64,000 nt of DNA from CAVYWD01 sp963772225 (GCA_963772225.1 CAVYWD010000008.1:248001-312000); one strand, 5' to 3'. Shown: positions 42,520 through 52,397, numbered from the stretch's first letter. Notes: a model not told the origin generated them from the sequence alone. Translations and numbers: made by a program.

Positions 42520-43806
42520 ATGGGAAAGACCATCGCCGAGAAGATCTTCGCCGCGCACCTGGTGGACGAGCCTTTCGAGGACTGCAAGGTCCTGAAGCTC
42601 GACCGCGTCTTCTGCCACGAGATCACCACGCCCATTGCGGTGGTCGACCTGGTGAACCGCGGCAAGGACCGCGTCTTCGATGCCGACAAGATCAAAGCGG
42701 TCATCGACCACGTCACGCCGGCCAAGGACTCGAAGACGGCGGAGCAGGGCAAGGTGCTGCGCGACTGGGCGCGCCGGAACGGCATCCGCGACTTCTTCGA
42801 CGTAGGCCAGAACGGCGTCTGCCACGCGCTGTTCCCGGAGAAGGGCTACGTGCGGCCGGGCTTCACGGTCATCATGGGCGACTCGCACACCTGCACGCAC
42901 GGCGCCTTCGGGGCCTTTGCGGCGGGGGTGGGCACCACCGACCTCGAGGTGGGCATCCTCAAGGGCGTCTGCGCCTTCAAAGCGCCCAAGAGCCTCAAAA
43001 TCTCCCTCAACGGCAGCTTGAAGAAAGGCGTGTTCGCCAAGGACGTCATCCTCTTCGTCATCGGGCAGCTCGGCGTCGCCGGCGCGACCGACCGCGTGGT
43101 CGAATTCACCGGCCCGGTGATTGAAAAGTTCAGCATGGAGAGCCGGATGACATTGTGCAACATGGCGGTCGAGGCGGGCGCCACCTCGGGCATCTGCATG
43201 CCCGACGAGGTGACGGTGGAATACCTCTGGCCGTTCATCGAAAAGGAGCACGCCTCGAAGGCGGCGGCGCTCGCCGAATTCCGGAAGTGGACCTCCGATG
43301 CCGACGCGAATTACGAGAAGGTCCTCGCCTTCGACGTCTCCAGCCTCGAGCCGCTGGCCACCTTCGGCCACAGGCCCGACCAGGTAAAGCCCGTCTCGCA
43401 GCTGAAGGGAACCAAGGTGGACCAGGTTTACCTCGGCAGCTGCACCAATGGCCGCCTGGAGGACTTCCGCGCCGCGGCCCAGGTGCTCAAGGGCAAGCGC
43501 ATCGCGCCCACCGTGCGCGCCATCGCCTCGCCCGCCACGCCGCTCGTCTATTCGAAGGCGATGGAGGAGGGGCTCATCAAGGTCCTGATGGACGCCGGCT
43601 TCTGCGTGACGAACCCCACCTGCGGCGCCTGTCTGGGCATGTCCAACGGCGTGCTCGCCGACGGCGAGGTCTGTGCGTCGACGACCAACCGGAACTTCTA
43701 CGGGCGCATGGGCAAGGGCGGCACCGTGCACCTCATGAGCCCTGCCACCGCGGCGGCGACCGCGCTGGCCGGAGAGATCGTCAATTCCTCCCTCTACGAA
43801 GCCTGA
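42520..43806 (+). CDS. leuC: 3-isopropylmalate/homoaconitate dehydratase-type large subunit
   Basis: This 428-residue aconitase-family large subunit binds a 4Fe-4S cluster. Visible features are FVGLID-region equivalents (HALFPEKGYVRPGFTVIMGDSHTC), the GTTDLEVG segment, the cluster Cys in YLGSCTNG and the pair in NPTCGACLGM. The length and LeuC2 (archaeal-type) layout fit the isopropylmalate isomerase/homoaconitase group, so the exact substrate is uncertain. The small subunit follows 13 bp downstream. The XRE-cupin gene ahead may control both. Confidence 0.9.
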   Translation: MGKTIAEKIFAAHLVDEPFEDCKVLKLDRVFCHEITTPIAVVDLVNRGKDRVFDADKIKAVIDHVTPAKDSKTAEQGKVLRDWARRNGIRDFFDVGQNGVCHALFPEKGYVRPGFTVIMGDSHTCTHGAFGAFAAGVGTTDLEVGILKGVCAFKAPKSLKISLNGSLKKGVFAKDVILFVIGQLGVAGATDRVVEFTGPVIEKFSMESRMTLCNMAVEAGATSGICMPDEVTVEYLWPFIEKEHASKAAALAEFRKWTSDADANYEKVLAFDVSSLEPLATFGHRPDQVKPVSQLKGTKVDQVYLGSCTNGRLEDFRAAAQVLKGKRIAPTVRAIASPATPLVYSKAMEEGLIKVLMDAGFCVTNPTCGACLGMSNGVLADGEVCASTTNRNFYGRMGKGGTVHLMSPATAAATALAGEIVNSSLYEA

Positions 43807-43819
43807 AACGGAGCCGGCG

Positions 43820-44344
43820 ATGAAAACCTTTGGAGGCCGCGTCCTCTTTCTCGACCGCGGCGACATCAACACCGACGAGATCCTCCCCGCCCGCTACATG
43901 AACGAGGCGACCAAGTCCGCGCTCAAGCCGCACTGCCTGGAGGACCTGAAGGTCCCCGGGTTCGAATACAAGCGCGACGTGCCGGGCAAGGCCGCCATCG
44001 TCACCCGCGCGAACTTCGGCTGCGGCTCCTCGCGCGAGCACGCTCCCTGGACGCTCGAGGAGAACGGCATTCACGTCGTCATCGCCCCGAGCTTCGCGCG
44101 CATCTTCCGGCAGAACATGTTCAACCTGGGCATGCTCGCCATCGAGCTGTCGAAAGAGACCGTGGACGAGCTCTTCCGCCGCTTCCAGGGCAAGGAGGCG
44201 AGCTTGAGCCTCGACGTCGAGTCCTCGACGTTCGAGGTCGCCGCCGGCTCGGACAGGCTGCGCGCGCCCTTCGCGGTGGCGCCGTTCGACCGCGCGCTGG
44301 TGAAGGCCGGCGGGTGGGTGGACTACGCCGACGCGCGGTATTGA
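43820..44344 (+). CDS. leuD: 3-isopropylmalate/homoaconitate dehydratase-type small subunit
   Basis: This 174-residue swivel-domain partner of the preceding gene completes the heterodimeric hydro-lyase. The family signatures are the N-terminal DRGDINTDEILPARYM and the substrate-binding loop NFGCGSSREHAPW. Residues such as IAPSFARIFRQNMFNLG follow. The size is that of LeuD2-type subunits. Together the two would isomerise 2-isopropylmalate in leucine synthesis or a close homologue. Confidence 0.9.
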   Translation: MKTFGGRVLFLDRGDINTDEILPARYMNEATKSALKPHCLEDLKVPGFEYKRDVPGKAAIVTRANFGCGSSREHAPWTLEENGIHVVIAPSFARIFRQNMFNLGMLAIELSKETVDELFRRFQGKEASLSLDVESSTFEVAAGSDRLRAPFAVAPFDRALVKAGGWVDYADARY

Positions 44345-44367
44345 GGCGCCGGGGTAGGTGTGCGCGT

Positions 44368-44538
44368 ATTAAGGTCGGCCAGCTCAAGATTCTGGAGCTT
44401 CGCGAAAGGGCCAAGGCGGCGCTGGGGGCGAAGTTCAGTTTGAAGGACTTCCACGCCGTCGTGCTGGAAAACGGCGCGCTGCCTCTGACGCTGGTGGAGA
44501 AGCTCGTCGACGAGTGGATAGCCAAAGGCAAGACGTAA
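44368..44538 (+). pseudogene. 3' stump of a DUF885 family gene
   Basis: The frame encodes IKVGQLKILELRERAKAALG, FSLKDFHAVVLENGALPL and VEKLVDEWIA. This lines up residue for residue with the C-terminus of the intact DUF885 lipoprotein at 58410-60233 (YKIGELEILALRARAQAALG..., AFHDLVLGAGALPLDVLE). Nothing of the remaining ~550 residues is present. It is the leftover of a paralogue lost at the edge of the T6SS cluster. Confidence 0.85.
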
Positions 44539-44638
44539 GGGACCCTGGGGCGGCCGTTGCCGGACAAGCGCCGGGCACAATCGGCGTCCCGCATGTCGTA
44601 CGCCGTTGAATCGTTTGGCGCGGTTGACAAACGAGCCC

Positions 44639-44663
44639 ACCGCTGTGCAGAACACACAGCGGT
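44639..44663. promoter_or_regulatory. Inverted repeat at the putative vgrG promoter
   Basis: ACCGCTGTG and CACAGCGGT form a perfect 9-bp inverted repeat with a 7-nt spacer, 23 bp before the vgrG ATG. A TTGACA lies at 44624-44629, so a -10 region at standard spacing would fall inside the palindrome. It could be an operator, or an mRNA hairpin just ahead of the RBS GGAGGG (44678-44683). Confidence 0.5.
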
Positions 44664-44686
44664 CCAGGCGCGTGCGCGGAGGGTTC

Positions 44687-46900
44687 ATGGCTGCAAGCTC
44701 ATCCAACGACGAGCAGCTGCTCGATAAGGTGCAGTACCGCTTCCAGGGGCCGGGGTCGTGGCGCGTGCGGCGCTTCGAGCTCACCGAGGAAATCGACGCG
44801 CCCTACGACTGCAGCGTCGACCTGGTGAGCGAGGACGACCAGGGCGACCCGGCCAAGCTTTTCGGGGCCTGCTGCACCCTGGAAATCGCCCGAGGGAGCC
44901 TGAAGCGCCGCCTCAACGGGGTCGTCCTCAGCGTCGTCCACCAGGGCACCATGGCCGGGCACGTCGGCGCCCGGATCAAGATGGGGCCGGCGCTCCAGCT
45001 CGCCTCTTACGGCGAAAGCACGCGCATCTTCAAGACGGGAATGACGGCGCCGAAGATCATCGAATCGGTGCTGGACGACCCCGCGCGCCGCTACCACCGG
45101 AAGTGCAATTCCCAGCTGACGGAGCAGGCGGTGCCCCGCGAGGTCTGCGTCCAATACCGCGAGACCAACCTCCAATTCGTGCGCCGGCTGATGCAGGAGG
45201 AGGGCATCTCGTTCTATTTCGATCAGTCCGGCGAGGACGAGGTGCTGGTGTTGGTCGACAGCAATGACTCCTTTCCAGATTGCAAGACGCTGGACGGCAA
45301 GCCGGTGCCCATCGCGGCGTTCGGGGCGGTCGCGGGGCACCTGGAGACGCTGGCGTCGTTCGAGTCGGTGATGGAGCTGGGGCCGACGAAAGTTTCGGTG
45401 CTGCAGCAAGACTGGACCCGGCCGGCCACGCCTTTCACGGCCATGTCTCAGGCGAAAGGGGACCCGCCGGCGTGGGAGGTCTACGAGCCGGGCGAGCGGC
45501 CGGTGCCGCTGAGCGGGTACGACTCCGGGAAGGAGAATTACACGCGCGAGCATTTGAAGGACGCGGCGCAGCTTCGGCTGGAGGGGCTCCAGGCGCGGTT
45601 GGCCTTGCGCCGCGGGTCGAGCAACGTCACGGGGCTGACGGCCGGCATGAACTTCGAGGTGCGCGGGCACCCGACGGGCTCGGAGAACCAGAAGTACCTG
45701 GTGCTCAGCGCGCAGCATATCGGCGTTTCCGAGGAGGACGCGGTCTCCGGCGAGCCGGGGGTTCTCACCGAACGCGAGGGCTACCGGAACTGGATCACGT
45801 GCATTCCGACGAGCATTCCTTACCGGCCGGCGAGCGTGCGGCGGCCGGTGGTGCAGGGCATCGTGGCGGCGACGGTGGTGGGCCCGGACAGCGAGGAGGT
45901 GGAGCCCGACGTCCATGGCCGCGTCATGGTGCTCTTCCATTGGGACCGCGAAAGGCGGAGCAGCGCCGAGAGCCCGTGCTGGGTGCGGGTGGCGCAGTCG
46001 TGGGCGGGCAGGGGCTTCGGCACGCTCTTCATTCCGCGCATCGGCATGGAGGTCGCGGTGCAGTTTGTGGAGGGGAACCCCGACTGGCCCATCATCGTGG
46101 GCTGCTTGTACAACGGCGACAATCCGCCGCCGTACATGCTGCCGAAGCAGAAGACCAAGAGCGGAATTCGGACGCGAAGCTCCCGCGGCGGCGGCGGGGC
46201 GAACGAGCTGCGGTTCGAGGACAAGAAGACCGAGGAGGAGATCTATCTCCACGCCCAGAAGGACTTGAACGAGGTGGTGGAGCACGACCGGGACGCGAAG
46301 ATCCATCATGACGACCACACGGCCGTCGACAAGATGCAGACCCTCACCGTGGGGAAGGACCGCGAGAAGACGGTCGAGGGGAATGAGACCATCGAGGTCA
46401 AGCTCGAGCGCAAGACGACGGTGACGAAGAAGGTCACGGAGACGTTCCAGGACGAGCACGAGCGGAGCGTGAAAGGGCCCCAGAAGTTCACTCTCGAAAA
46501 GGACAAAATCGAGCACATCAAGGCAGCCTACGAGCTCACCACCGACAAGAAATTCAATCTGACGCAGGGCGGGACGTCGCTCACGTTCGCCGATTCGAAA
46601 GTTTCGCTGGACGCCGCAGGGGCGATTCACGTGAAGCGCGGGCCTGCGGAGGTGAGCATCGACGACAGCGGCAAGGTGGTTGTCAGCACGCCCCAGGGCA
46701 TCAGCCTTCAGTGCGGCAGCAACAAGCTCGAGCTGCTCCCCAGCGGAATCGAAATCAATGGAATGAAGATCGCTTGCACCGCGGGACCGGCCACCCTCGA
46801 GCTCGGCCCTGCGGGCGCGAAGATGTCGGGTCCCATGACCACGGTCGAGGGCACCGCCACGTGCAGCGTCAAGGGATTGATGGTGAACGTCAACTCTTAA
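44687..46900 (+). CDS. vgrG: Type VI secretion spike protein VgrG/TssI
   Basis: This is a 737-residue spike trimer subunit. The N-terminal gp27-like part includes VQYRFQGPGSWRV, VPREVCVQYRETNLQFVRRLMQEEGISFYF and DSNDSFPDC. The gp5-like OB fold has VEPDVHGRVMVLFHWDRE, PCWVRVAQSWAGRGFG and GNPDWPIIVGCLYNG. A beta-helical needle runs from ~540, with DKMQTLTVGKDREKTVEGN and NMKI-type repeats to the end. The ATG at 44687 behind GGAGGG is preferred to the frame start at 44606. No sheath, baseplate or TssM genes are in the window, so this is an orphan effector cluster served by a T6SS elsewhere. Confidence 0.94.
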   Translation: MAASSSNDEQLLDKVQYRFQGPGSWRVRRFELTEEIDAPYDCSVDLVSEDDQGDPAKLFGACCTLEIARGSLKRRLNGVVLSVVHQGTMAGHVGARIKMGPALQLASYGESTRIFKTGMTAPKIIESVLDDPARRYHRKCNSQLTEQAVPREVCVQYRETNLQFVRRLMQEEGISFYFDQSGEDEVLVLVDSNDSFPDCKTLDGKPVPIAAFGAVAGHLETLASFESVMELGPTKVSVLQQDWTRPATPFTAMSQAKGDPPAWEVYEPGERPVPLSGYDSGKENYTREHLKDAAQLRLEGLQARLALRRGSSNVTGLTAGMNFEVRGHPTGSENQKYLVLSAQHIGVSEEDAVSGEPGVLTEREGYRNWITCIPTSIPYRPASVRRPVVQGIVAATVVGPDSEEVEPDVHGRVMVLFHWDRERRSSAESPCWVRVAQSWAGRGFGTLFIPRIGMEVAVQFVEGNPDWPIIVGCLYNGDNPPPYMLPKQKTKSGIRTRSSRGGGGANELRFEDKKTEEEIYLHAQKDLNEVVEHDRDAKIHHDDHTAVDKMQTLTVGKDREKTVEGNETIEVKLERKTTVTKKVTETFQDEHERSVKGPQKFTLEKDKIEHIKAAYELTTDKKFNLTQGGTSLTFADSKVSLDAAGAIHVKRGPAEVSIDDSGKVVVSTPQGISLQCGSNKLELLPSGIEINGMKIACTAGPATLELGPAGAKMSGPMTTVEGTATCSVKGLMVNVNS

Positions 46901-46912
46901 GGGGTGGCGGAC

Positions 46913-48235
46913 ATGCCAACAGCCTCTCAAGCCATCCAGCGACGCCTGGACCTGCTGCAGGACCAGTGGACGCTATTCGCCACGGACCCGAAAGCGCGCC
47001 TGCTCCGCTGGGTCGTCGCGCCGGATGAGGTGAGCCTCGTCCAGGCATTTTGGGACAAGGAAAGCGACGAGCGCGCCGCGGAGACGCCGGATCTACTTCT
47101 GAGGCTGCGGAGTAGATTTGAAGATCCAGAGGGGCACGGGTTGTTGCTTCGCGCCGAATTCCTGGAAATGCTGGACAAGGCGGAAAAGGCGCTGGCGGAG
47201 GAGGGACCCCGGACCCGCTGGACCTGCCCCTCCCCGGTCTCGGGCGCGAGCGATTTGCAGGCGCTCGTCGCCGCGCTGGAGGCGTTTCGAGCCGCGCATG
47301 CTCCCAAAGGAGGCGTGGTTGGCGTATGGCTCGACCCCGAAGCGGTTGGCGATGAAGGGCTGTATGCGCTCTGGTTGCAGCAGCTCGTGAAGGCGGCTCC
47401 CGGCGGTTGTCGCTTTGCCGTCCTCGATGACCGCGCTCGGCCGGCGCTGGAGGGGCTGGAAGGCGCTGACCCGGAACAGGTGCACAGCGCCGTGGCCGAC
47501 CTCGATATGTCGGCGGCGCAGGAGGAGATCTCGCGTCAGGGTGGGGACCTCGAAACTCCCGGTGGGCAATTCCGACACCTCTTCGTCCGGATGAGCAACG
47601 CGGCGAAGGAGCAGGACGTGGAGGGGGCGGTGGCGCTGGCCGACCGCGCCGTCGCGATCGCGGAAGAGCAGAAATGGCACGCGCTCGCGGCGGCGGCGCA
47701 TATGGCCGCGGGAGGCGTGCTCGCCACCGGCCAGCCGCAAGGCGCGCGAGCGCGCTATGGGCTGGCCGAAGGCTTGGCGATCAGAGCCGAGGAGGAGGGC
47801 GACGCGCAGAGCAGGCGCGTGCGCCTGGCCGCTCGATTGGCCAGCGGTGCGGTGCTGATCTCGACGGGCGAGCTGGCCGAGGCTGCAGCGTGGTATCGCG
47901 AGACGGTACCGGTCGCGGAGGCCGTGGAGGACGCTCGGTCGGTCCTCGACTGCTGGAGGCTCGCCTCGTATTGCTACGAGCAGAGCGGCGCAGTCAGGGA
48001 AGCGTGGGAAACGGGGCTCGCGGGCTTCGAGGTCGGGCGAAAGCTCGATTTGGAGGCAAGAAAGGCCTCGACCCTGCCCTACCTCGCGGAGGGGCTGATG
48101 CGCATGACAACCCGGCGGCCGATGCGCGACCAGGCGCAAGGAATGGAAGAGCTCATCGTCGCAACCTTGGGCCGCGATTGGCGGCCGGCAGCCGCATCGG
48201 CGCAGCAGCCGGTCGCGGGCGCGAGGGGGCGATAG
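46913..48235 (+). CDS. TPR-rich protein of the VgrG cluster, candidate T6SS adaptor
   Basis: This is a ~440-residue soluble protein that I cannot assign to a named family. The N-terminal ~140 residues (RRLDLLQDQWTLFATDPKARLL, LLRAEFLEML) carry no known motif. The C-terminal ~230 residues are helical repeats of TPR type (VEGAVALADRAVAIAEEQKWHAL, GELAEAAAWYRETVPVAEAVED). It starts 13 bp after vgrG (ATG 46913; GTG 46904 is possible) and ends exactly where the RHS toxin begins, so the three are one operon. By position it could load the RHS toxin onto VgrG. Confidence 0.75.
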   Translation: MPTASQAIQRRLDLLQDQWTLFATDPKARLLRWVVAPDEVSLVQAFWDKESDERAAETPDLLLRLRSRFEDPEGHGLLLRAEFLEMLDKAEKALAEEGPRTRWTCPSPVSGASDLQALVAALEAFRAAHAPKGGVVGVWLDPEAVGDEGLYALWLQQLVKAAPGGCRFAVLDDRARPALEGLEGADPEQVHSAVADLDMSAAQEEISRQGGDLETPGGQFRHLFVRMSNAAKEQDVEGAVALADRAVAIAEEQKWHALAAAAHMAAGGVLATGQPQGARARYGLAEGLAIRAEEEGDAQSRRVRLAARLASGAVLISTGELAEAAAWYRETVPVAEAVEDARSVLDCWRLASYCYEQSGAVREAWETGLAGFEVGRKLDLEARKASTLPYLAEGLMRMTTRRPMRDQAQGMEELIVATLGRDWRPAAASAQQPVAGARGR

Positions 48236-51200
48236 ATGCTCGCGCTCAAGCACTTCGACCCGATCATCGGCGTGGACGTCCACATCGTCCAGCCGCCGGG
48301 GCCGGTGCCCCCGGTGCCGATTCCGCACCCGCATGTGGCGATGGTGTTCGACCCTTCGGACTACCTGCCGTTCATCGGAGCCACGGTCAAAGTCAATGGA
48401 ATGATCGCCGCCAAGGCGGGGACGTCCGGGCAGGCCGCGCCGCCGCACATTCCAATGGGCGGGGTGTTCGTCAAGCCGCCGACGAACGAGAGCCAGGTAT
48501 TCATGGGGAGCGCCACGGTGCTCGCCGACGGCAAACCGATGTCCTTCATGGGCGTGCCGGTGCTCACGTGCCAGGACATTGGAATGCCGGCGCCGCCTCG
48601 CAAGGGCAAGACGCCGCCGAAGACGTTGATGCTCCCGGTGGGGGTGGCGCTGTCCATCCCGAGCGGCCCGCCGGTCATGGTGGGCGGCCCCCCGACGATC
48701 GACATGATGGGGCTGGCGCTCTCGGCGGCGAAGCTCGCCGCGGGGCCGGCGCTCGGGCTCCTGAGAAAGGCGGCGAACAAGAGCAAGCGGCTTGCGCGGG
48801 TGATCAAGGCTGCCTCCGACCGGGCCCACAAGGCCGCGGAAAAGGCGATGGCGAAGCTGGGCGTCGGAGACAAGGCGCGCAACGCGGTTCATCGAAAGAT
48901 CTGCAGCCTGACCGGTCACCCGGTCGATGTGGCCACGGGAAAGGTGCTGACCGAGGCGGTGGACTTCGAGATTCCGGGGCCGATTCCGTTTCGGTGGGAG
49001 CGGGTCTGGTACAGCACGTCGACGCGCCCGGGGCCGCTGGGCCATGGGTGGCATCACCCGTATGATCTGGCGCTCATCGAGACGGTGGGCGCGGTCGCGG
49101 TGCGCATGCCCGACGGGCGCGCGACGGCCTTTCCGCCAGTGGCCGAAGGCGGGGAGAGCTACGACCGGAAGGAAAAGCTCACGCTCCTGCGCGACAAGCG
49201 CGGGTACGCGCTGCGCGATGCGGAGGGAATGATCTTCCGGTTCGCGCCGGGCATGCCGGAACAGCCCTGCCGGCTGCAGAGCGTGGAGTATGGAAGCGGG
49301 AATCGAATCGCGCTGGCGTACGACGAGAAAGGTCGGCTCAGTGCGGTGACAGACTCCGGCGGGCGGCGATTTGATTTCGTCAGCGACGCGTCCGATCGAA
49401 TCGCGTCCATCGACGGCCCGGACCCGAGCGCGCCGGCGGCGCGGATGACGCTGGTGCGCTACCGCTACGATACGGCCGGGAACCTGGCCGTGGTCCAGGA
49501 CGCGCTGGGCCAGCAGGCGACCTTCGAATATCGAGGGCACCTGCTGGTGAGGGAGACGAATCGCAATGGGCTGTCGTTCTATTTCAAGTACGACGGGGTC
49601 GACGAGAAGGCGCGGTGCATTCGCACCTGGGGCGATGGCGGCATCTACGACCACAAGCTGAGTTACCACGTCGAAGCGCAGGTCACGACGGTCGAGGACT
49701 CGCTCGGGCACAAGACGATTCACCACCATCAGGACGGCGTGGTCTTCAAGACCGTCGACGCGCTCGGGAATACAAGCCTGACCGAGCGCACGAGCTCCAT
49801 GGAGGTGGCGAGCGAGACGAATGCCCTGGGGCTGAGGTCGGCGCACGAGTACGACGACCGGGGGAACGAGATCGCCCGAACCGAATACGACGGCACGGTG
49901 ACGCGCTTTGCGTATCAGGGCGACCGACTGGTGGAGGTGACCGACGCTGTCGGCGGGAAGTGGTGCATTGAGTACGATCGCCGAGGGCAAATTGCCAAGC
50001 GCACGAATCCGCTCGGCCAGTCCACGCGGTACTTCTACGACGAGCGCTTCCTGATCGGCGTGGCGGACACAGCGAACAACGGAACGACGCTGAAGTACGA
50101 CGCGGCCGGCAATCTCGCGGAGGCGATCGCTCCGGACGGGACGAAGAATGAATGGGAGTACGACGGGCTGGGACGGCCGGTTTGCGAGATAGACGCGAAG
50201 GGCAATGTTCGCCTGAAGAAGTATGACGCGCTTGGGAGGGTGGTGCAGATTTCGGAGCCGGACGGGAATGTGCGGCAGCTGGAGTACGACCGGGAAGGCA
50301 ACGTGGCGCGGGCCAAGGACCGGCACCGGGACGTGCGCTTTCGGTACCAGGGGATGAACAAGCTCGCGTCCCGAGAGGAGGCTGGGACGACGGTCAAGCT
50401 CCACTACGACACGGAGGAGCGACTCGTCGGGATTCAGAACGAGCACGGCTTCGTCTATCGCTTCGAGCTTGGGCCGACGGGAGACGTGGACGTCGAGACG
50501 GGTTTCGACGGCCTGCGGAGGGAGTTCAAGCGGGACGCGCTGGGACAGGTCGTGGAGATGCTGCGGCCCGACGGCCGAGTGACGAAGTATGTGTACGACG
50601 CGGCCGGGCGAGTGCTGGTGGCCGCGCAGCCCGACGCGAGCAGCCATTGGTTCAAGTATCGGCCCGACGGCGAGCTGGTGGAGGCGATGAACGGCGTCGT
50701 CACCGTGAAGCTCGAGCGGGACGCGCTTGGCCGGGTGGTCAGGGAGCAGCAGGGCGAGCACTGGGTTGAGATGGAGTACGGGCCGACGGGCCCGCGGGTG
50801 AGAATGAGGTCGTCGCTCGGTGCCGAGCAGGAGATCGAGCGCAACGAGATGGGCGACGTGGTTGGCATCCGGGCGGGGCGATTCGCGGCGAGCTTCCAGC
50901 GCGATGAGCTGGGTTTGGAAATGCACCGGGAGGTGAGCCTGACGGCGGGTGAGGCGCTCGCGGGTGGCGAGACGATCGAGGTGAGCTGGAAGCGGGACCG
51001 GGTCGGCCGGCCCATCGAGCAGAGGCGGCGCACCCAGGCGGCCGGGGAGACGACGCGGCGGTATCGGTGGGACGTGGACGACCGGCTGAAGGAGATTCGG
51101 CAGAGCGGGGCGAATGGGTTCTGGACGTCGGAGTACGCGCACGATGCCGTGGGGAATTTGAGCGCGGCGAAGCACTCGCACTCTGGCGGCGCCGAGGTCG

Positions 51201-52318
51201 AGCTGCGTATGCCGGATGCGGTGGGCAATCTGTTTCGCACGGAGGCGCGCAACGACCGGGAGTACGGGCCGGCGGGGCAGCTGCTCTCGGCCGAGGGGCC
51301 GAAGGGCGTCACGCGGTATGAGTATGACGCGGAGGGGAACCTCGCTCGGAAGGCGGAGCCGGACGGGGGCGAATGGGAGTATCGGTGGGACGCCGCGGGA
51401 ATGCTCATCAAGGTGGTGCGGCCCGATGGCGGGGTCGTGGAGTTCGGGTATGACGCGCTTGGGCGGCGGGTGTGGAAGAAGTTTCAGGGGAAGGTGACGC
51501 GGTGGGTTTGGGATGGGAATGTTCCGCTGCATGAATGGGTGGAGGAGACGGGAAAGGCGGGTGAGAAGGCGCGGGCGGCGGCGGTGGCGAAGGGTGAGGC
51601 GGGAACACGGCAGGAGCCGATTACCTGGCTGTTTGAGCCGGAGAGCTTCTCGCCGATGGGGAAGGTGGTTGGGGACGCAGCGTATGCGATCACCACGGAC
51701 CACCTCGGGACGCCGATTGCGATGTGCGACGGAGCAGGGGCAGAGGTGTGGGCGGCGGAGCTGGGGGCTTATGGGCAGGTGCGGAGCTATGCCGGGCTGA
51801 AGGAGGCGTGCCCGTTTCGGTGGCCGGGGCAGCATGAAGATGCAGATGCCGGCCTGCACTACAACCGCTTTAGGTATTACGATGCGGAGCAGGGGTTATA
51901 CCTAAGGCAAGATCCGATCAGGTTATCAGGTGGCTCGCCAAATCTCCATTCGTACGTCGATGACCCGTTAGTGTGGTCCGATGTCTTCGGTCTAAGCAAG
52001 TGTAGCGCAGGCGACCCAAAGAAAATCAAAGACCTAGGGCTGGAGGGTGTCGACCTAACTGGAAAGAAATTGAACGCTGGAAAGAAGAAGTTGGAAGGGG
52101 CCGGGTTTCGATACAGGGGCCAACTGTCGCCTAAGAGCGAGCGTGTAACGTTTGTGCACCCGACGACAGGCGCGCAGGTGCATTTTGACTCCGGTACTGC
52201 GCTCGCGGGTGGACAGAAACCCCACTGGCATATTCAAGGGCAAGGCGGAGAGCGCTACAGTATGAAAGGCCTTCGTGTGGAAAGTTTTGACTCCGCAGGG
52301 CATATCCGTGCAGGCTGA
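48236..52318 (+). CDS. DUF4150 (PAAR-like)-RHS repeat polymorphic toxin, T6SS effector
   Basis: This is a 1360-residue cargo effector. Residues ~40-175 resemble a DUF4150/PAAR-like spike tip (GATVKVNGMIAAKAG, PHIPMGGVFVKPP). A DUF6531 module begins near 230 (TGHPVDVATGKVLTEAVDFE). YD/RHS repeats fill ~330-1150 (YRYDTAGNLAVVQDALG, YDAAGNLAEA). The RHS core ends with TTDHLGTPIAM, HYNRFRYYDAEQGLYL and DVFGL. The toxin tip, residues 1254-1360, is unrecognised: it is Lys-rich, then has GAQVHFDSG and PHWHIQ. GC content drops abruptly near 51.88 kb, just before the tip, as expected for tip replacement by recombination. The ATG follows the previous stop directly. Confidence 0.93.
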   Translation: MLALKHFDPIIGVDVHIVQPPGPVPPVPIPHPHVAMVFDPSDYLPFIGATVKVNGMIAAKAGTSGQAAPPHIPMGGVFVKPPTNESQVFMGSATVLADGKPMSFMGVPVLTCQDIGMPAPPRKGKTPPKTLMLPVGVALSIPSGPPVMVGGPPTIDMMGLALSAAKLAAGPALGLLRKAANKSKRLARVIKAASDRAHKAAEKAMAKLGVGDKARNAVHRKICSLTGHPVDVATGKVLTEAVDFEIPGPIPFRWERVWYSTSTRPGPLGHGWHHPYDLALIETVGAVAVRMPDGRATAFPPVAEGGESYDRKEKLTLLRDKRGYALRDAEGMIFRFAPGMPEQPCRLQSVEYGSGNRIALAYDEKGRLSAVTDSGGRRFDFVSDASDRIASIDGPDPSAPAARMTLVRYRYDTAGNLAVVQDALGQQATFEYRGHLLVRETNRNGLSFYFKYDGVDEKARCIRTWGDGGIYDHKLSYHVEAQVTTVEDSLGHKTIHHHQDGVVFKTVDALGNTSLTERTSSMEVASETNALGLRSAHEYDDRGNEIARTEYDGTVTRFAYQGDRLVEVTDAVGGKWCIEYDRRGQIAKRTNPLGQSTRYFYDERFLIGVADTANNGTTLKYDAAGNLAEAIAPDGTKNEWEYDGLGRPVCEIDAKGNVRLKKYDALGRVVQISEPDGNVRQLEYDREGNVARAKDRHRDVRFRYQGMNKLASREEAGTTVKLHYDTEERLVGIQNEHGFVYRFELGPTGDVDVETGFDGLRREFKRDALGQVVEMLRPDGRVTKYVYDAAGRVLVAAQPDASSHWFKYRPDGELVEAMNGVVTVKLERDALGRVVREQQGEHWVEMEYGPTGPRVRMRSSLGAEQEIERNEMGDVVGIRAGRFAASFQRDELGLEMHREVSLTAGEALAGGETIEVSWKRDRVGRPIEQRRRTQAAGETTRRYRWDVDDRLKEIRQSGANGFWTSEYAHDAVGNLSAAKHSHSGGAEVELRMPDAVGNLFRTEARNDREYGPAGQLLSAEGPKGVTRYEYDAEGNLARKAEPDGGEWEYRWDAAGMLIKVVRPDGGVVEFGYDALGRRVWKKFQGKVTRWVWDGNVPLHEWVEETGKAGEKARAAAVAKGEAGTRQEPITWLFEPESFSPMGKVVGDAAYAITTDHLGTPIAMCDGAGAEVWAAELGAYGQVRSYAGLKEACPFRWPGQHEDADAGLHYNRFRYYDAEQGLYLRQDPIRLSGGSPNLHSYVDDPLVWSDVFGLSKCSAGDPKKIKDLGLEGVDLTGKKLNAGKKKLEGAGFRYRGQLSPKSERVTFVHPTTGAQVHFDSGTALAGGQKPHWHIQGQGGERYSMKGLRVESFDSAGHIRAG

Positions 52319-52397
52319 GCAAGACCTCCTAGGTTCGAAATGGCTAACAGCGCCACAGTGCATCGCTGCTGCCCGGTCCTAGTCGTGTGAGGAATAC

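Noticed and set aside
47093..51859. 1588-codon open frame antisense to the TPR and RHS genes
   Set aside because: It mirrors RHS codon structure in very GC-rich DNA, has Pro/Arg/His-rich composition without domains, and lies wholly opposite clearly real genes.
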